A stretch of DNA of 15,902 bases from Methanobacterium sp. GTDB taxonomy: Archaea > Methanobacteriota > Methanobacteria > Methanobacteriales > Methanobacteriaceae. The stretch lies in assembly GCA_020855015.1 (NCBI GenBank), contig JAHKLP010000029.1:1-15902 (forward strand), given 5' to 3'. Below, in pieces: positions 15,122 to 15,902 of this stretch. The position numbers and the translations under genes are program-made. Position 1 is the stretch's first letter; each line of letters starts with the position of its first letter. The notes under the pieces are model-generated. The model saw only the letters and a program-made list of their open reading frames with translations, did not search any database and had not been told where the DNA came from.

Positions 15122-15901
15122 ATGAAAACATTAAGAATATTATCATGGAATGTAAATGGAATCCGGGCTGTACACAGAAAAGGATTCCTTGACTGGTTCA
15201 AGAAAGATAAACCCAATATATTATGCATCCAAGAGACTAAAGCCCATCGCAAACAGTTTCCAGCAGATATTAGGGCTATTGATGATTATCAATTGTATAT
15301 TTCAGAGGCAGAACGCAAGGGCTACAGTGGCGTGGCCACCTATACCAACCAAAAACCTCAAAAAGTACGAAATGGTTTGGGAATACCCAAATTCGATAGT
15401 GAAGGCCGTACTTTAATAACTGATTATGGAGATTTTGTCCTATTCAATATTTACTTTCCCAATGGAAAAATGTCTGAAGAGAGACTTCAATACAAATTAG
15501 ACTTCTATGACTCATTCCTGGACTATGCAGATTCACTTAAGGATGAAGGACGCAATATAGTAGTCTGTGGTGATGTTAACACCGCTCACCAAGAAATTGA
15601 CCTGGCCCGCCCTAAGGAAAACGAAAAAGTATCTGGGTTTCTCCCCATTGAAAGGGAATGGATTGATCGATTCTTAAGTCATGGTTATGTGGACACATTC
15701 AGGGAGTTTAACCCGGAACCAGAAAATTACACATGGTGGAGTTACCGTACACGGGCAAGAGATAGGAATGTTGGATGGAGATTGGATTATTTCTTCGTGA
15801 ACCAGGAATTCATGGAACATGTGGAATCTTCATACATACTATCCGATGTTATGGGTTCTGACCACTGTCCTGTGGGAATAGACATAAAATTAGATGATTA
15901 A
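15122..15901 (+). CDS. xth: Exonuclease III / AP endonuclease family protein, Mth212-like
   Basis: A 259-residue Mg-dependent nuclease of the exonuclease III (EEP) superfamily, acting in base-excision repair at abasic sites. The ATG at 15122 is chosen because AGGTGG (15113-15118) is its ribosome binding site; the in-frame TTG at 15110 overlaps that site. Active-site elements: LSWNVNGIRA (7-16), QETK with Glu38, Tyr111 and Asn114, the GDVNTAH loop (Asp151, Asn153), RLDYFFV (Asp222) and SDHCPV (Asp247, His248). As I recall, Mth212 of Methanothermobacter, which also cuts directly at deoxyuridine, uses Asn114, Lys116, Lys125 and Asp151; the same residues are found here at the same numbers. Direct uracil-DNA incision is therefore a fair inference. 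The stop codon lies one base before the window end. Confidence 0.93.
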   Translation: MKTLRILSWNVNGIRAVHRKGFLDWFKKDKPNILCIQETKAHRKQFPADIRAIDDYQLYISEAERKGYSGVATYTNQKPQKVRNGLGIPKFDSEGRTLITDYGDFVLFNIYFPNGKMSEERLQYKLDFYDSFLDYADSLKDEGRNIVVCGDVNTAHQEIDLARPKENEKVSGFLPIEREWIDRFLSHGYVDTFREFNPEPENYTWWSYRTRARDRNVGWRLDYFFVNQEFMEHVESSYILSDVMGSDHCPVGIDIKLDD

Positions 15902-15902
15902 A

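Overview
The window looks like a chromosomal segment of a mesophilic, hydrogenotrophic methanogen of the order Methanobacteriales, most likely the genus Methanobacterium. This is inferred from low GC content, strong GGTG/GGAGG-type ribosome binding sites, archaeal TATA-like boxes, an AfpA-type archaeoflavoprotein, an archaeal GlmM, a vorCBA cluster in the gene order known from Methanothermobacter, and an exonuclease III homologue whose key residues fall at the positions I recall for Mth212 of Methanothermobacter. No rRNA, tRNA, CRISPR array or mobile element was seen, and all genes look native.

Region 1 (1-4612) is about envelope glycans. On the minus strand, a GT2 dolichyl-phosphate-sugar synthase-like enzyme overlaps by a TTGA junction a multi-spanning UPF0104-type membrane protein that runs off the left edge. 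Divergent from them are a GT-C-like membrane glycosyltransferase and glmM (phosphoglucosamine mutase), which supplies the UDP-GlcNAc route. A hairpin plus T-run ends glmM.

Region 2 (4659-6466) holds small housekeeping or poorly known genes: a zinc-ribbon protein with no canonical start codon, the flavoprotein AfpA, an unrecognised 107-residue protein, and an adenosine-specific kinase family protein (PF04008).

Region 3 (6747-12035) reads as a carboxylic-acid assimilation module: an XRE-HTH/cupin regulator, an AMP-forming acyl-CoA synthetase of the MacS/medium-chain type, then vorC-vorB-vorA, a ferredoxin-dependent 2-oxoisovalerate oxidoreductase. Together they could activate branched-chain acids (isobutyrate, isovalerate, 2-methylbutyrate) to CoA thioesters and reductively carboxylate them to the 2-oxoacid precursors of Val, Leu and Ile, or run in reverse.

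Region 4 (12364-15044) is a second, differently built 2-oxoacid:ferredoxin oxidoreductase: a gamma-alpha fusion followed by a beta (TPP) subunit. The beta subunit has Gln where the third cluster-binding Cys is expected. The window ends with an exonuclease III/AP endonuclease gene complete to its stop codon.

The most unusual items are the atypical beta subunit of the second oxidoreductase, the acyl-CoA synthetase/Vor assimilation module with its cupin regulator, and the zinc-ribbon gene whose ribosome binding site points to an AUA codon.
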